Positions 45,703-55,093 of a stretch of DNA of 64,000 nt are shown here, one piece after another; within the stretch, counting starts at the first letter, position 1; each line of letters opens with the position of its first letter. The notes below the pieces were generated by a model. The model was not told the DNA's origin. It saw nothing but the letters and a program-made list of their open reading frames with translations, and made no database searches. The DNA is from Peptostreptococcus canis (GTDB lineage Bacteria > Bacillota > Clostridia > Peptostreptococcales > Peptostreptococcaceae): NCBI RefSeq assembly GCF_014229965.1, contig NZ_JABGBW010000001.1, positions 387,769 through 451,768 of the forward strand. The letters are read 5' to 3'. Both the position numbers and the translations under genes were made by a program.

Positions 45703-47823
45703 ATGAGTAATAATACAACTAACTATATTGAATTAAACAATGAGGTAATTGTCAGAGATATTCATGGTAAATATCAACTACACAAGGATAAAGAGGCTTT
45801 ATCAGTTTACCTAAGTGATTCTATAGATGCAAGAACAAAAAAATTTAATTCGACAAAGGAAAAAATAAAATATTTAGTCAAAGAAAATTATTATGAAGAA
45901 TCGATAATAAATAAATATTCATTAGATTTTATTGAAGAGTTATACGGCTTTATAAATAGTTTTAGTTTTGAATTTCAGTCGTTTATGAGTGCTAGTAAAT
46001 TTTATGAAAACTATGCTTTAAAAACAGATGATGGAAAGTATATACTTGAAAATTATGAAGACAAAATAATGATATGTTCTTTAGCTATAGCCAATGGTAA
46101 TGAAGATGTAGCAAGAAGAGTAGCAGAAAAACTAATAAATCAAGAGTTTCAACCGGCAACTCCTACATTTTTAAATCTTGGCAGAAAAAGAGCCGGTGAA
46201 TTGGTTAGTTGTTTTTTAATAACGGTGGAAGATAGTTGTGAAGGGATTAGTTATGCTGTAGCATCGGCAAATCATCTTTCTAAAATAGGCGGTGGTGTAG
46301 CTTTGAATCTTACTAGACTTAGAGCTAGGGGAGAGTCTATCAAAGGAATCGAAGGTGCAAGTGGTGGTGTCGTTGGAGTTGCTAAGATGTTGGAACAGAG
46401 TTTTAGCTACTTTAATCAGATGGGAGCCAGACAAGGTGCTGGTGCAGTATATTTAAATGTATTGCATGCTGACTTTGATAATTTGATGGATACAAAAAAG
46501 ATAAATGCAGATGAAAGAGTTCGATTAGCTACATTGTCAATTGGTGCTATAATTCCGGATAAATTTATGGAACTTGCAGAAAAAAATACGATAGGATATG
46601 CATTTTATCCACATTCTATTTTTAAAAAATATGGTTTGCATTTAGATGATTTAAACATGGAAGAATGGTATGATAAATTGGTTGATGATCCCGATGTTAT
46701 AAAGAAAGAAATAAATCCTAGACAAATACTTACTAGAATTGCTGCCACACAAATGGAAAGTGGTTATCCATATATAGTATTTATAGATACCGCCAATAAG
46801 CAACATACATTAAAAGATGTAGGAATGATTAGAATGTCAAATTTATGCTGTGAAATTTTTCAATATCAAGAGCCGTCTGATATAAAAAGTTTTGGTTCAG
46901 AAGAAAGTATTTGGGGACAAGATATAAGTTGTAATTTGGGTTCTTTAAATATATCTAATGTGATGGAAAATAAAAAAATTGATGAGGCGGTTGAAACAGC
47001 TATAAGATTTTTAACTGATGTAAGTGACAGAACTAGTATAAAAGAAGTACCTACTGTGAAAAGAGGGAATGATAGAAGTCATTCTGTGGGATTAGGAGCC
47101 ATGAATTTACACGGATATTTAATAAAAAATAATATTGTGTATGATTCGGAAGAGGCAGTGGATTTTTGCAATGTATTTTTTGCTATGATGAGATACTATG
47201 CTATCAGAACTTCCATGTATATTGCAAAGGAAAAGAATGAAACTTTCCAGGGTTTTGAAAAGTCAGAATATGCAAAGGGAAAAAATAGTGATGTTTTGGG
47301 AAAATATTATAGAGAAGATTTTTTACCCAATACTGACAAAGTTAAATCTCTATTTGATGGTATATATATACCTACAAAAAATGATTGGGCAAAATTGTTA
47401 GATGAGGTAAAAGAAGCAGGGATATATAATGCATATCTTATGGCTATTGCACCAACTCAAAGTATTAGTTATGTCCAAAATTCTACATCTTCAGTAATGC
47501 CTATAACCGAGCAGATTGAAGTGAGAATTTATGGTGATTCAACTACGATTTATCCAATGCCATTTTTGACTAATGAAAATATGTTATTTTATAGGAGTGC
47601 TTACAATACAGATATGTTAAAAGTAATCGATGTAGTTGCAACTGTGCAGGCACATGTGGATCAGGGAATTTCTACTACACTGTTTATAACTGATGATAAA
47701 ACGACTAGAGATATTGCAAGATATTATATATATGGTTATAAAAAAGGACTAAAGAGTCTATATTATACTAGAACAAAGATGTTGAGAGAATTAAATAACG
47801 AATGTTTATCTTGTTCGGTATAA
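45703..47823 (+). CDS. nrdE: Ribonucleoside-diphosphate reductase alpha, class Ib
   Basis: The catalytic subunit of 706 residues that reduces NDPs to dNDPs. Active-site cysteines are in ELVSCFLI and NLCCEIF (radical cysteine region), and the C-terminal redox pair in CLSCSV. GARQGAGAVYLNVLH and CNLGSLNISN are family blocks. The short N-terminus has no full ATP-cone, as in NrdE. nrdF follows after 22 bases. The NrdI flavodoxin that class Ib enzymes need is not next to them. Confidence 0.94.
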   Translation: MSNNTTNYIELNNEVIVRDIHGKYQLHKDKEALSVYLSDSIDARTKKFNSTKEKIKYLVKENYYEESIINKYSLDFIEELYGFINSFSFEFQSFMSASKFYENYALKTDDGKYILENYEDKIMICSLAIANGNEDVARRVAEKLINQEFQPATPTFLNLGRKRAGELVSCFLITVEDSCEGISYAVASANHLSKIGGGVALNLTRLRARGESIKGIEGASGGVVGVAKMLEQSFSYFNQMGARQGAGAVYLNVLHADFDNLMDTKKINADERVRLATLSIGAIIPDKFMELAEKNTIGYAFYPHSIFKKYGLHLDDLNMEEWYDKLVDDPDVIKKEINPRQILTRIAATQMESGYPYIVFIDTANKQHTLKDVGMIRMSNLCCEIFQYQEPSDIKSFGSEESIWGQDISCNLGSLNISNVMENKKIDEAVETAIRFLTDVSDRTSIKEVPTVKRGNDRSHSVGLGAMNLHGYLIKNNIVYDSEEAVDFCNVFFAMMRYYAIRTSMYIAKEKNETFQGFEKSEYAKGKNSDVLGKYYREDFLPNTDKVKSLFDGIYIPTKNDWAKLLDEVKEAGIYNAYLMAIAPTQSISYVQNSTSSVMPITEQIEVRIYGDSTTIYPMPFLTNENMLFYRSAYNTDMLKVIDVVATVQAHVDQGISTTLFITDDKTTRDIARYYIYGYKKGLKSLYYTRTKMLRELNNECLSCSV

Positions 47824-47845
47824 TTTTTGGAATATGGAGGATGAT

Positions 47846-48844
47846 ATGAGTAATAAAACTATTGAAGATGAAGTAAATAAAGTCCATAAAGCGGTCAATT
47901 GGGATACAGAGGATGATGATTTTACGCAGGCATTTTGGGAACAAAATGTAAAGCAATTTTGGTTACCAGAAGAAGTGCCGATATCAAAAGATATTCCCAG
48001 TTGGAGTAATTTGTCTGAAAAAGAAAGAATACTTTATAAAAGAGTTTTAGCTGGACTTACCTTATTGGATACCAAGCAGGGGAACGACGGTATTCCGTCT
48101 ATGATGGATTTAACTGAGAATTTTCAAAGAAAAGCAGTTTTATCATTCATGGGAACAATGGAGGAAATACATGCAAAAAGTTATTCCAGTATTTTTACGA
48201 CTCTTCTCTCAAAAAAAGAAATTGACGAACTCTTTGTATGGATAGAAGAAGAGCCTCTTTTACAAAATAAAGCAAAAATAATACTTAGACAATATAAAAA
48301 TACGACAGATCCTAAAAGTCTTTATTTATCAATGGCCACAAGTGTATTTTTGGAGAGTTTTCTGTTTTATAGTGGATTTTTCTATCCTCTATTTTTGGCA
48401 GGACAGGGTAAGATGATATCAAGTGGCGAAATAATTTCTCTGATACTGAGAGATGAATCTTTGCATGGTAAATATATAGGTCTTTTAGCCCAAGAAAAAT
48501 TTAATGAATTTTCTTATGATGATAAAAATGAATTAAAAGATAAGGTATATTCCCTTTTAAAAGAATTGATGGAAAATGAAGAAAACTACACAAGATTAAT
48601 ATATGAAGGTTCCGGGCTTGAAGAACAGGTTATTAATTTTTTAAAGTACAATGCTAACACAGCTCTTACTAATATGGGGTTTGAAGAATTTTATAAAGTC
48701 GAGCCTGTAAATGCGATTGTTTTAAACGGTCTAAGCACAGAAACTAAAACTCACGATTTTTTCTCTACAAAGGGGAATGGATATCAAAAAGGAATATATG
48801 AACCATTGGAAGATTCAGATTTTGTTTTTGAAAATTTGGATTAA
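47846..48844 (+). CDS. nrdF: Ribonucleoside-diphosphate reductase beta, class Ib
   Basis: The small di-metal radical subunit, about 332 residues. Metal ligands are in LTLLDTKQG (Asp), MGTMEEIHAKSYSSIF (Glu and His), VFLESFLFYSGF (Glu) and LRDESLHGKYIG (Glu, His). The ATG at 47846 is chosen because GGAGG (47836-47840) lies 5 bases before it. An upstream ATG 12 bases earlier has no RBS. Together with NrdE it forms a class Ib enzyme that usually uses manganese. Confidence 0.94.
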   Translation: MSNKTIEDEVNKVHKAVNWDTEDDDFTQAFWEQNVKQFWLPEEVPISKDIPSWSNLSEKERILYKRVLAGLTLLDTKQGNDGIPSMMDLTENFQRKAVLSFMGTMEEIHAKSYSSIFTTLLSKKEIDELFVWIEEEPLLQNKAKIILRQYKNTTDPKSLYLSMATSVFLESFLFYSGFFYPLFLAGQGKMISSGEIISLILRDESLHGKYIGLLAQEKFNEFSYDDKNELKDKVYSLLKELMENEENYTRLIYEGSGLEEQVINFLKYNANTALTNMGFEEFYKVEPVNAIVLNGLSTETKTHDFFSTKGNGYQKGIYEPLEDSDFVFENLD

Positions 48845-48873
48845 AAATCAAGTGGATTGTATTATAAATAATT

Positions 48874-48912
48874 TTACCGTAGAAAATAGAAATATTTCCT
48901 ACGGTTTTTTAC
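48874..48912 (+). terminator. Terminator of nrdEF
   Basis: ACCGTAG pairs with CTACGGT, with a one-base bulge and further A-T pairs inside, and six T follow. Confidence 0.8.
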
Positions 48913-49086
48913 TTTTTAAAGAGAAGTACACTTTAACGAAAAAAATATCATTTATTAAAAAAACTTATTGATATATATAAGCGTTCCTAATGCACACAAA
49001 ATATATTTAATGTAAATGAAAAATACATCTATTCTGTAGTGTTTGGTATAAAAAGAAAATGTTTGCATTGATTAAAAATAAAAATG

Positions 49087-49101
49087 TGGTATACTAGTAT
49101 A
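49087..49101. promoter_or_regulatory. Candidate operator of the GntR regulator (own promoter)
   Basis: TGGTATACTAGTATA contains a perfect 12-bp palindrome, TATACTAGTATA (49090-49101), placed over the -10 (TATACT) of the gntR promoter. A TTGATT lies 16 bases upstream of that -10. The same element recurs at 49921. Confidence 0.5.
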
Positions 49102-49128
49102 TAGAAAAAATAGTTTGGAGTTGATTAT

Positions 49129-49794
49129 ATGGAAAAACCAGCATCTTCAGATATTATATATAATAATCTTTTGGATAGAATAATTAATCTTGAACTTGAG
49201 CCTGGTTGTAAAATAAGCGAAAACAAGATTGCAGAAGAGTATAAGGTTTCTAGATCTGTTGTTAGAAATTCAATTGCGAGGTTAGCACAACTTGGCTTTC
49301 TTGATGTTTATCCGCAAAGAGGTACATATGTTACTTTAATCGATTTAGAATATATAAAGACAGCATTACTTATCAGGATATCTGTTGAAAAGGAGATGTT
49401 GTACAGATTCATGAAAAAAGAAGATAAATCTAGTGTAATAAAAAAAATGGAAGAAAATATCGAACAACAAAAAAAATTTTATGATGCCAAAGAATATCTT
49501 CTTGATTTTAAAAGATTGGATGAACAATTTCATGAGTATATAATGTTGAGTGTGGAGACTAAAAATATACTTCGTTTGATTAATGAACACTTATTGCATA
49601 TTAGTCGTTGGAGAAATGTATATATAAAATCCGGGTACAAAATATCTAGATTAATAGATGAACATGATACTATTTTAAAACATATAAAGGATAATAATTT
49701 AGAAAAAGCACTGGATTCAATGTCTCATCATATAGATACAGTTTCATATGTGATAAAATCAAGTGATGAATATAAACATTATTTTAGAAATTAA
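49129..49794 (+). CDS. GntR/FadR-type transcriptional regulator
   Basis: A 221-residue regulator. The winged HTH (about residues 5-70) contains ENKIAEEYKVSRSVVRNSIARL and the wing PQRGTYV. The C-terminal all-helical FCD domain (about 80-210) has RLDEQFHEYIM and LIDEHDTILKHI, which carry metal-binding or ligand-binding acids and histidines. It heads the reductive amino acid locus and shares a near-identical sequence element in front of itself and of the CoA ligase. It probably represses these until a CoA or hydroxyacid ligand binds. Confidence 0.87.
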   Translation: MEKPASSDIIYNNLLDRIINLELEPGCKISENKIAEEYKVSRSVVRNSIARLAQLGFLDVYPQRGTYVTLIDLEYIKTALLIRISVEKEMLYRFMKKEDKSSVIKKMEENIEQQKKFYDAKEYLLDFKRLDEQFHEYIMLSVETKNILRLINEHLLHISRWRNVYIKSGYKISRLIDEHDTILKHIKDNNLEKALDSMSHHIDTVSYVIKSSDEYKHYFRN

Positions 49795-49841
49795 ACTATT
49801 GGTAAGTTTATTTTTTACAAAAAGTTATTTTGTTTATAGGT

Positions 49842-49875
49842 TTGTTAATTTTTTTTTAACAATAATTTTTTCTAT
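49842..49875 (+). terminator. Terminator of the GntR gene
   Basis: TTGTTAA pairs with TTAACAA around seven T, and a TTTTTT tail follows. Confidence 0.55.
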
Positions 49876-49920
49876 TTACTTATTTATAAAAAAATGGTAA
49901 ACTTATCTTAAGAGTAAAAC

Positions 49921-49933
49921 TGGTATACAAGTA
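49921..49933. promoter_or_regulatory. Second candidate GntR operator
   Basis: TGGTATACAAGTA matches 12 of 13 bases of the element over the gntR promoter. It lies 117 bases upstream of the CoA ligase start. TATACA may serve as a -10 here. Confidence 0.45.
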
Positions 49934-50049
49934 GCCTAAGGGAATACAAATTAATTACTGGATGACTGGATTTATAATATTATAGTAATTATAAAAGATA
50001 TTTGTATTTATTAAAAGGCTTTTATTGTTTTCAGTTTGGAGGTATTGCT

Positions 50050-51642
50050 ATGGAGCTAATTAACAAAACAATACATGAGTGTTTTGCCGAAAGAGTATCC
50101 AAGACACCTGATAAAATCTTTATAAAAAATAATCAAGAGGTCTTTACATGGGAATATGTTAATAATATAACCAGTAAAATGGCGGCTGCTTTGATAGAAC
50201 AAGGATTAAAGTCAGGTGAAAAGGTTGGAATAATTGGTTTAAATAGTCCTAGTTGGATAATATCTTTTATAGCACTTCAAAAAGTAGGTGCTGTGGCAGT
50301 ATTGATAAATTCATGTTATAAAGAAAAAGAATTAATAAACTGCATTGAGATTGCAGATATTAAATATTTATTTTATACAGGTTTTTCAGAAAACGATTCG
50401 ATTAGTACTGTAGTAAAAAACCTAAGAAAAAATATTAAGATGAAAAAATTGAGAACTTTTAATATTGAGAAAACATATCAAGAATGGGAAAAATTTGTTC
50501 AAAGAAGTAAGTTGAAATTTGACATAGAAGTTAATAATAGCAAGGCAAAAGATTTGTCCTGTATACTTTTTACATCTGGAACAACAAATGATTGTAAAGG
50601 TGTAATGTTGAGTCATTATTCGTTAGTAAATAATGCCAGAGAGGTAGTCAAACAAATGAGATGGAATGCAAAAGATAGGATGTGTCTAGCAGTTCCTCTG
50701 TTTCACTGTTTCGGAATAACGGTAAGTTTAATGACTAGCATCATAGGGGGAATGAGTATATCACTTTTAGAAAAGTATAAAACTATAAATGTGTGTCAAA
50801 CCATTGAAGAGGATGAATGTACAATATTGAATGGAGTACCGAGTATGTTTCTTGCATTGGTAAAAAATCCTAAAATGAAAGATTATAATTTAAGCACAGT
50901 TAGAAGTGGTATTATAGCAGGTTCTCCTATATTTGAAGATGAATATCGAGAGATTTGTGATAAATTGCCTAATATAAAATTGCAAACTTCTTATGGTCTT
51001 ACTGAAGCATCCCCATGTGTTTCAATTGCTAGATATGATGATACAGTTGGATTAAAATCGATTTCTTCAGGGAAAATTATTGATAATGTAACTGTAAAAA
51101 TAGTGGACTTAGAAACAAAAAAAGAGTGTGCAATAGGAGAGGTTGGGGAAATTTACGTAAAAGGTTATAACGTAACTCAAGGTTATTTATCATCTGATCC
51201 GGTAATATGTGATGCTGTTCAATCAGATGGGTGGTTAAAAACAGGAGACTTAGCGTATTTAGATGATAACAATTATTTATATGTAGTAGGTAGGAGAAAA
51301 AATTTGATTATAAGAGGTGGAGAAAATATTTCGCCTAATGAGATAGAAAAATTTATTAAAGAAGCAAGAAAAGGAGTAGAAGTCTTCGTATTTGGTAAAA
51401 AATCCGAAGTTCTACAAGAAGAAATTGTAGCTTGTATTCAAGGTAGGGATAATCCAAAGTTAGAAAGGGAAATAAGGGAATATCTTGAAGAAAATATAAG
51501 TAAATATAAAATTCCGAGATACTTTGTATTTATAGATGAATTTCCAAAAAATTCAACAGGAAAGATTAATGAAAAAGAACTAAAGGAAATGGTTGATATG
51601 AAGTTGGAAGGAATAGATTGCAAGGTAAGTCAAATAAGTTAA
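50050..51642 (+). CDS. Acyl-CoA ligase (AMP-forming), FldL-like
   Basis: About 530 residues, ANL superfamily, ATP-dependent. Motifs in order: the P-loop-like LFTSGTTNDCKGVMLSH, AVPLFHCFG, the A5-type SYGLTEASPC, GWLKTGDLAY, the hinge GRRKNLIIRGGENISPNEIE, and the catalytic lysine near the end in FPKNSTGKINEKEL. It would activate the 2-hydroxy or arylacrylic acid to its CoA ester. In the C. sporogenes aromatic pathway FldL primes the CoA-transferase cycle. ATG 50050 follows GGAGGT. It is separated from hadA by 72 bases. Confidence 0.85.
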   Translation: MELINKTIHECFAERVSKTPDKIFIKNNQEVFTWEYVNNITSKMAAALIEQGLKSGEKVGIIGLNSPSWIISFIALQKVGAVAVLINSCYKEKELINCIEIADIKYLFYTGFSENDSISTVVKNLRKNIKMKKLRTFNIEKTYQEWEKFVQRSKLKFDIEVNNSKAKDLSCILFTSGTTNDCKGVMLSHYSLVNNAREVVKQMRWNAKDRMCLAVPLFHCFGITVSLMTSIIGGMSISLLEKYKTINVCQTIEEDECTILNGVPSMFLALVKNPKMKDYNLSTVRSGIIAGSPIFEDEYREICDKLPNIKLQTSYGLTEASPCVSIARYDDTVGLKSISSGKIIDNVTVKIVDLETKKECAIGEVGEIYVKGYNVTQGYLSSDPVICDAVQSDGWLKTGDLAYLDDNNYLYVVGRRKNLIIRGGENISPNEIEKFIKEARKGVEVFVFGKKSEVLQEEIVACIQGRDNPKLEREIREYLEENISKYKIPRYFVFIDEFPKNSTGKINEKELKEMVDMKLEGIDCKVSQIS

Positions 51643-51714
51643 AATATGATGTATATCATTTATATATTTTAATTAAATAATGTAATTTTTAATATTATTT
51701 TGGGAGGTATTGTA

Positions 51715-52953
51715 ATGAGCACAAAAAGAAAACCGTTAGAGGGAATTAAGGTTGTTGAACTTGCAAACTTTATTGCTGCGGCAACTACAGGAAGATTTTT
51801 AGCTGACTTAGGGGCAGACGTAATAAAGGTCGAAAGTGCAAAAGGAGATCCGTTGAGATTTACTGCACCAACTGAAGGAAGACCTCTAGATATGTATGAA
51901 AATACTACTTGGGAACTTGAAAATGCCAACAAGAGATGTATTTCTATCAATATGAAGGATCCAGTAGGAAAAGAAGCATTCTTTAAATTATTAGAAGGTG
52001 CAGATATCATGATAACTAACTGGAGAGTTCAGGCTTTAGAAAGAGCAGGTTTAGACTATGAAACTTTAAAGGTTAAATATCCAAGTTTGGTTTATGGTAT
52101 TTGTACTGGTTATGGTGAATATGGTCCTGATAAAGACTTACCAGGATTTGACTTTACAGCGTTCTTTGCAAGAGCAGGTTATCTTGAAACTTTAAGACAG
52201 AAAACAGATGTACCTATGAATATGGTTCCAGGTATAGGAGATCATAATGTTGGTATGAATCTTGCTGCTGGTATATTGGCTGCTCTTTATCATGCTAAGA
52301 AGACTGGAGAAGGAGAAAAAGTTGAAACAAGTTTATTTGAAAGTGCCGTATTCAATATGGGTATGATGGTTCAGGCTGCTCAATATCCAGATTATGGTGT
52401 TAAATATCCTATAAATATTAGAGAGGCTAATAATCCTCTTAATGCTGCTTGGCACACAAAGGATGATAGATATATTCAGACTTGTATGCCTGACTACAAT
52501 ACTTACTTTAAAAAATTTACAACAGCATTAGGATTAGAAGATATGGCAGATGATGAAAATTTATTCCCAGTTCAGAAGTTAGCTGAAAATGGATTAGGAG
52601 TTACAGTATATGATAGAATAATGGCTAGATTTGGGGAAAGAGATTATTCTGAATGGAAAGAAGTGTTAACAAATGCTGATATTCCTTTCTCATTAGCTCA
52701 GTCATGGGAAGAAATATTAGAAGACAAGCAGGCTTGGGCAAATGATTGCTTCCACAAGATGCAATATCCAAATGCAGAAAGAGTCCTTGTTAAACAGCCG
52801 GTAAAATATCATGAAATGGGACCTACTCCATATAATAGAGGACCATTTATCGGCGAGCACGGGGTAGAAATTCTTAAGGAAATAGGATATTCTGACGAAG
52901 AAGTTAATAAGATGTTGGAAGAAAAAATTCTTTACGTTTGGGAAGATAAATAA
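51715..52953 (+). CDS. hadA: Class III CoA transferase, HadA/FldA type
   Basis: Moves CoA from an acyl-CoA product to the free 2-hydroxy acid. About 412 residues. VVELANFIAAATTGRFLADLG is the N-terminal nucleotide-like region. The candidate catalytic aspartate is in GIGDHNVGM (about D176), which forms the acyl-aspartyl intermediate. ENANKRCISINMKDP and WRVQALERAGLDYE are typical of the family. ATG 51715 follows GGAGGT. HadA (leucine pathway) and FldA (phenylalanine pathway) cannot be told apart here. It opens the dense run to etfA. Confidence 0.9.
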   Translation: MSTKRKPLEGIKVVELANFIAAATTGRFLADLGADVIKVESAKGDPLRFTAPTEGRPLDMYENTTWELENANKRCISINMKDPVGKEAFFKLLEGADIMITNWRVQALERAGLDYETLKVKYPSLVYGICTGYGEYGPDKDLPGFDFTAFFARAGYLETLRQKTDVPMNMVPGIGDHNVGMNLAAGILAALYHAKKTGEGEKVETSLFESAVFNMGMMVQAAQYPDYGVKYPINIREANNPLNAAWHTKDDRYIQTCMPDYNTYFKKFTTALGLEDMADDENLFPVQKLAENGLGVTVYDRIMARFGERDYSEWKEVLTNADIPFSLAQSWEEILEDKQAWANDCFHKMQYPNAERVLVKQPVKYHEMGPTPYNRGPFIGEHGVEILKEIGYSDEEVNKMLEEKILYVWEDK

Positions 52954-53046
52954 GGTTAATTAGTAGTTGAGTATTACTAATTCGATTATTTGTTATGTTT
53001 GAAGATTTTAAGGGACAAAACTAAATAAAATAAGAGGATAATGAAG

Positions 53047-53835
53047 ATGAGCGATATATATACAATGGGTATTGACATAGGTTCAACGTCATCAAAGTGT
53101 GTAATACTCAAAAATGGAAAAGAAGTTATAAGTGAAGGCGTAGTAAACTTAGGAGCTGGTACAAAAGGTGCCGATCAAGTAATTGATGAAGTTCTTAAAA
53201 AAGCAAATTTAACATATGAAGACATCGATGTGATTGTTTCTACCGGATATGGTAGAAACAGTTACGAAGGTGCTAGAAAGACGATGAGTGAGCTTAGTTG
53301 TCATGCTAGAGGAGGAGCTTTTATATTTGGAGATGTTAGAACAATTATAGATATTGGCGGACAGGATATAAAAGTTCTTAAGCTTAGCAGCAAAGGTCAA
53401 TTGACGAATTTCTTGATGAATGATAAATGTGCTGCAGGTACAGGAAGATTTTTGGAAGTAATGGCAGGAGTTTTGGATGTCAAGTTAGAAGACATGGGAG
53501 ATCTTGACAAAGAAGCAACTGAAAAGACACCAATTAGTTCTACTTGTACAGTATTTGCCGAATCAGAAGTAATTTCTTGTATGGCAAAGAAAATCCCTAT
53601 TCCTAATATATTGAGAGGAATACATGCTTCAGTTGCTACGAGAGTAGCTGGACTTGCAAAAAGAGGAGGGTTAACACAACCAGTAGCAATGACTGGTGGT
53701 GTAACAAAGAACTCCGGAATAGTAAGAGCATTGGGAGAAGAATTGGAAACAGAAATTAAAATATCACCAGATTCACAAATGGCTGGTGCGATTGGAGCGG
53801 CTTTATACGCTTACGATGAATATCTAAAGGGCTAG
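53047..53835 (+). CDS. hadI: 2-hydroxyacyl-CoA dehydratase activator (ATPase)
   Basis: A 262-residue BadF/HgdC-type ATPase. It hydrolyses ATP to push one low-potential electron into the dehydratase. The phosphate loop is MGIDIGSTSSKCVIL, the second is IDIGGQDIKVL. The two cysteines binding the dimer-shared [4Fe-4S] cluster are in DKCAAGTGRF and STCTVFAESE. TGGVTKNSG is the adenosine motif. The ATG at 53047 has better RBS spacing than that at 53041. hadB follows 13 bases later. Confidence 0.93.
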   Translation: MSDIYTMGIDIGSTSSKCVILKNGKEVISEGVVNLGAGTKGADQVIDEVLKKANLTYEDIDVIVSTGYGRNSYEGARKTMSELSCHARGGAFIFGDVRTIIDIGGQDIKVLKLSSKGQLTNFLMNDKCAAGTGRFLEVMAGVLDVKLEDMGDLDKEATEKTPISSTCTVFAESEVISCMAKKIPIPNILRGIHASVATRVAGLAKRGGLTQPVAMTGGVTKNSGIVRALGEELETEIKISPDSQMAGAIGAALYAYDEYLKG

Positions 53836-53848
53836 AAAGGAGCTTATC

Positions 53849-55093
53849 ATGAGTAATACAGGAATGGTTGAAGAAAAGCCAGCAAAAGTATTGTTGGGCG
53901 AGATTGTTGCAAAACATTATAAAGATGCATGGGATGCAAAAAATAATGGAGAAAAAGTTGGTTGGTGTGCTTCTAATTTCCCACAAGAAATATTTGAAAC
54001 TATGGGAATAAAAGTAGTTTATCCGGAAAATCAGGCAGCGGCTATATCAGCAAAAGGCGGCGGACAGAGAATGTGTGAAATTGCTGAAAATGAAGGATAT
54101 TCTAATGATATTTGTGCATATGCAAGAATAAGTTTGGCTTATATGGATGTGAAAGATGCTCCAGAGTTAAATATGCCACAGCCGGATTTCGTTGCTTGTT
54201 GTAACAATATCTGTAACTGTATGATCAAATGGTATGAAAATTTAGCGAAAGAATGTAATGTTCCACTAATTTTAATAGATGTACCTTATAATAATGACTA
54301 TGAAGCTGGAGAAGACAGAGTAGAATATTTAAGGGGACAGTTTGATTATGCGATAAAACAGTTAGAAGATTTGACAGGTAAGAAGTGGGATGAAGAAAAA
54401 TTTGAAAAAGTAATGGAAACTTCTCAGAGAACTGGTAGAGCATGGTTAGATGCTACTGGCTATGCTAAGTATACTCCATCTCCATTCAGTGGATTTGATG
54501 TATTTAACCATATGGCAGTTGCTGTTTGTGCTAGAGGTAAAGAAGAATCAGCTATTGCTTTTGAAAAACTTGCAAAAGAATTTGATGAGAATGTAAAAAC
54601 AGGTAAGTCGACTTTTAAAGGAGAAGAAAAGTATAGAATATTATTTGAAGGAATTGCATGTTGGCCACATTTAAGACATACTTTTAAACAGTTGAAGGAT
54701 AACGGTGTTAATGTTTGTGGTACGGTATATGCAGATGCATTTGGATATATTTATAATAATACTTATGAGTTAATGCAGGCTTATTGTGGAACTCCAAATG
54801 CTATTTCTTATGAAAGAGCGACTGATATGAGACTTAAATTAGTTGAGGAAAATAACATAGATGGTATGTTGATTCACATAAATAGAAGTTGTAAGCAGTG
54901 GAGCGGTATCATGTATGAAATGGAAAGAGAAATAAGAGAAAAGACTGGTATCCCAACTGCTACATTTGATGGCGACCAGGCGGATCCAAGAAACTTCTCA
55001 GAAGCTCAATATGATACAAGAGTTCAAGGTCTTATAGAAGTAATGGAAGCTAATAAAGCAGCTAAAATGAAGGAGGGGCAGGCAAATGAGTAA
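53849..55093 (+). CDS. hadB: 2-hydroxyacyl-CoA dehydratase alpha subunit
   Basis: A 414-residue subunit of the radical dehydratase that removes water from (R)-2-hydroxyacyl-CoA via a ketyl radical. Cysteines likely ligating the [4Fe-4S] cluster are in GWCASNFPQE, CCNNICNCMIKW, and LIHINRSCKQWSG. The HgdB/FldB family block LLEWLANFD is replaced by its usual diverse equivalents. RBS AAGGAG. The hadC start overlaps the hadB stop by 8 bases, so the subunits are made in step. Confidence 0.92.
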   Translation: MSNTGMVEEKPAKVLLGEIVAKHYKDAWDAKNNGEKVGWCASNFPQEIFETMGIKVVYPENQAAAISAKGGGQRMCEIAENEGYSNDICAYARISLAYMDVKDAPELNMPQPDFVACCNNICNCMIKWYENLAKECNVPLILIDVPYNNDYEAGEDRVEYLRGQFDYAIKQLEDLTGKKWDEEKFEKVMETSQRTGRAWLDATGYAKYTPSPFSGFDVFNHMAVAVCARGKEESAIAFEKLAKEFDENVKTGKSTFKGEEKYRILFEGIACWPHLRHTFKQLKDNGVNVCGTVYADAFGYIYNNTYELMQAYCGTPNAISYERATDMRLKLVEENNIDGMLIHINRSCKQWSGIMYEMEREIREKTGIPTATFDGDQADPRNFSEAQYDTRVQGLIEVMEANKAAKMKEGQANE

